From Archegozetes longisetosus (taxonomy: Eukaryota; Arthropoda; Arachnida; Sarcoptiformes; Trhypochthoniidae): 64,000 bases of DNA. How positions within the stretch are numbered: position 1 is the first letter of the stretch; each line of letters starts with the position of its first letter. Below are positions 63,920 through 64,000 of the stretch, one piece after another. The stretch is taken from assembly GCA_018873245.2 (NCBI GenBank), contig JAEMBT020000011.1:22001-86000 (forward strand). Reading direction: 5' to 3'. The notes below the pieces were generated by a model that worked only from the letters and a program-made list of their open reading frames with translations, had not been told where the DNA came from and did not search any database. Position numbers and translations under genes: made by a program.

Positions 63920-64000
63920 TGAAAATTTTCCTCTTCTTATCTTACTTTATTGATTTTCAAACTGATAAGAAGTAAAAAGAAGTATAAATAGGGGTGCATT
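63920..64000 (+). repeat. hr-like cassette 14, cut by right window edge
   Basis: ACTGATAAGA at about 63960 and TATAAATA at 63983-63990 followed by GGGGTGCATT at the window end. The 34-bp array is expected just outside. Confidence 0.7.

Noticed and set aside
1..64000. tRNA or rRNA genes
   Set aside because: No cloverleaf with A and B boxes and no rRNA core sequence was noticed on either strand; short AT-rich matches were not convincing.
1..64000. Ciliate or mitochondrial genetic code
   Set aside because: Conserved proteins end at TAA, TGA or TAG where expected, and no in-frame stop interrupts them apart from two single-base frameshifts and the introns.

Overview
AT-rich DNA with clear eukaryotic-type gene structure. 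The nuclear genetic code fits, with TAA, TGA and TAG all acting as stops. At least six genes are interrupted by short GT...AG introns, nearly all 49-62 nt. The window mixes three things that are not usually seen together. (1) A full RNA-interference set: RNA-dependent RNA polymerase (20.5-24.8 kb), a two-dsRBD protein (27.1-27.6 kb), Dicer (29.2-34.0 kb) and an RGG-tailed Argonaute (43.0-45.8 kb). (2) Genes typical of the baculovirus/nudivirus class of large insect DNA viruses (Naldaviricetes): a PIF-1 homologue, a tyrosine recombinase three bases away from it, and a diverged RPB2/LEF-8-like RNA polymerase subunit followed by a tightly packed run of small unknown genes. (3) Mostly intronless cellular-type enzymes: secreted guanine deaminase, dual-specificity phosphatase, GT92 glycosyltransferase, RING/TRAF-type E3, SET methyltransferase, DGAT2-like acyltransferase, fatty-acid hydroxylase and PP2C, plus three degenerate kinase-like genes.

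Two readings remain open. Either this is part of a very large nuclear DNA virus that has captured an RNAi pathway and host enzymes, or it is a chromosome of an AT-rich invertebrate (RdRP plus PAZ-type Dicer plus GT92 suggests nematode or chelicerate) carrying an intact endogenous naldavirus. Intronless host-like genes, open PIF-1/LEF-8/recombinase frames and tight packing at 57.8-63.7 kb favour the first. A 90-aa gene with three introns and spliced RNAi genes favour the second. The sequence alone does not decide.

Layout: 0-6 kb metabolic and phosphatase genes; 6-18 kb small duplicated genes, kinase-like family, RING and ubiquitin-like genes; 18-34 kb GT92 then RdRP, dsRBP, small membrane protein and Dicer; 34-42 kb mostly repeats with unknown genes and SET; 43-49 kb Argonaute, PIF-1 and recombinase on the minus strand; 49-57 kb repeats, DGAT2, hydroxylase and PP2C; 57.8 kb to the end LEF-8-like polymerase and small genes.

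The intergenic DNA is highly structured. A 34-bp imperfect palindrome is tandemly repeated (0-4 full units) in about ten cassettes that also carry a GATA site, a TATAAATA box and a (TA)n tract. These resemble baculovirus hr regions and all point one way left of 26 kb and the other way right of 35 kb. A GC-rich 13-mer (TAGCGGAGCGGGT and variants) occurs about 57 times by eye, including inside both Argonaute introns and inside reading frames. Long hairpins (a perfect 79-bp inverted repeat and a 38-bp pre-miRNA-like stem) lie between the RNAi genes and could be Dicer substrates.
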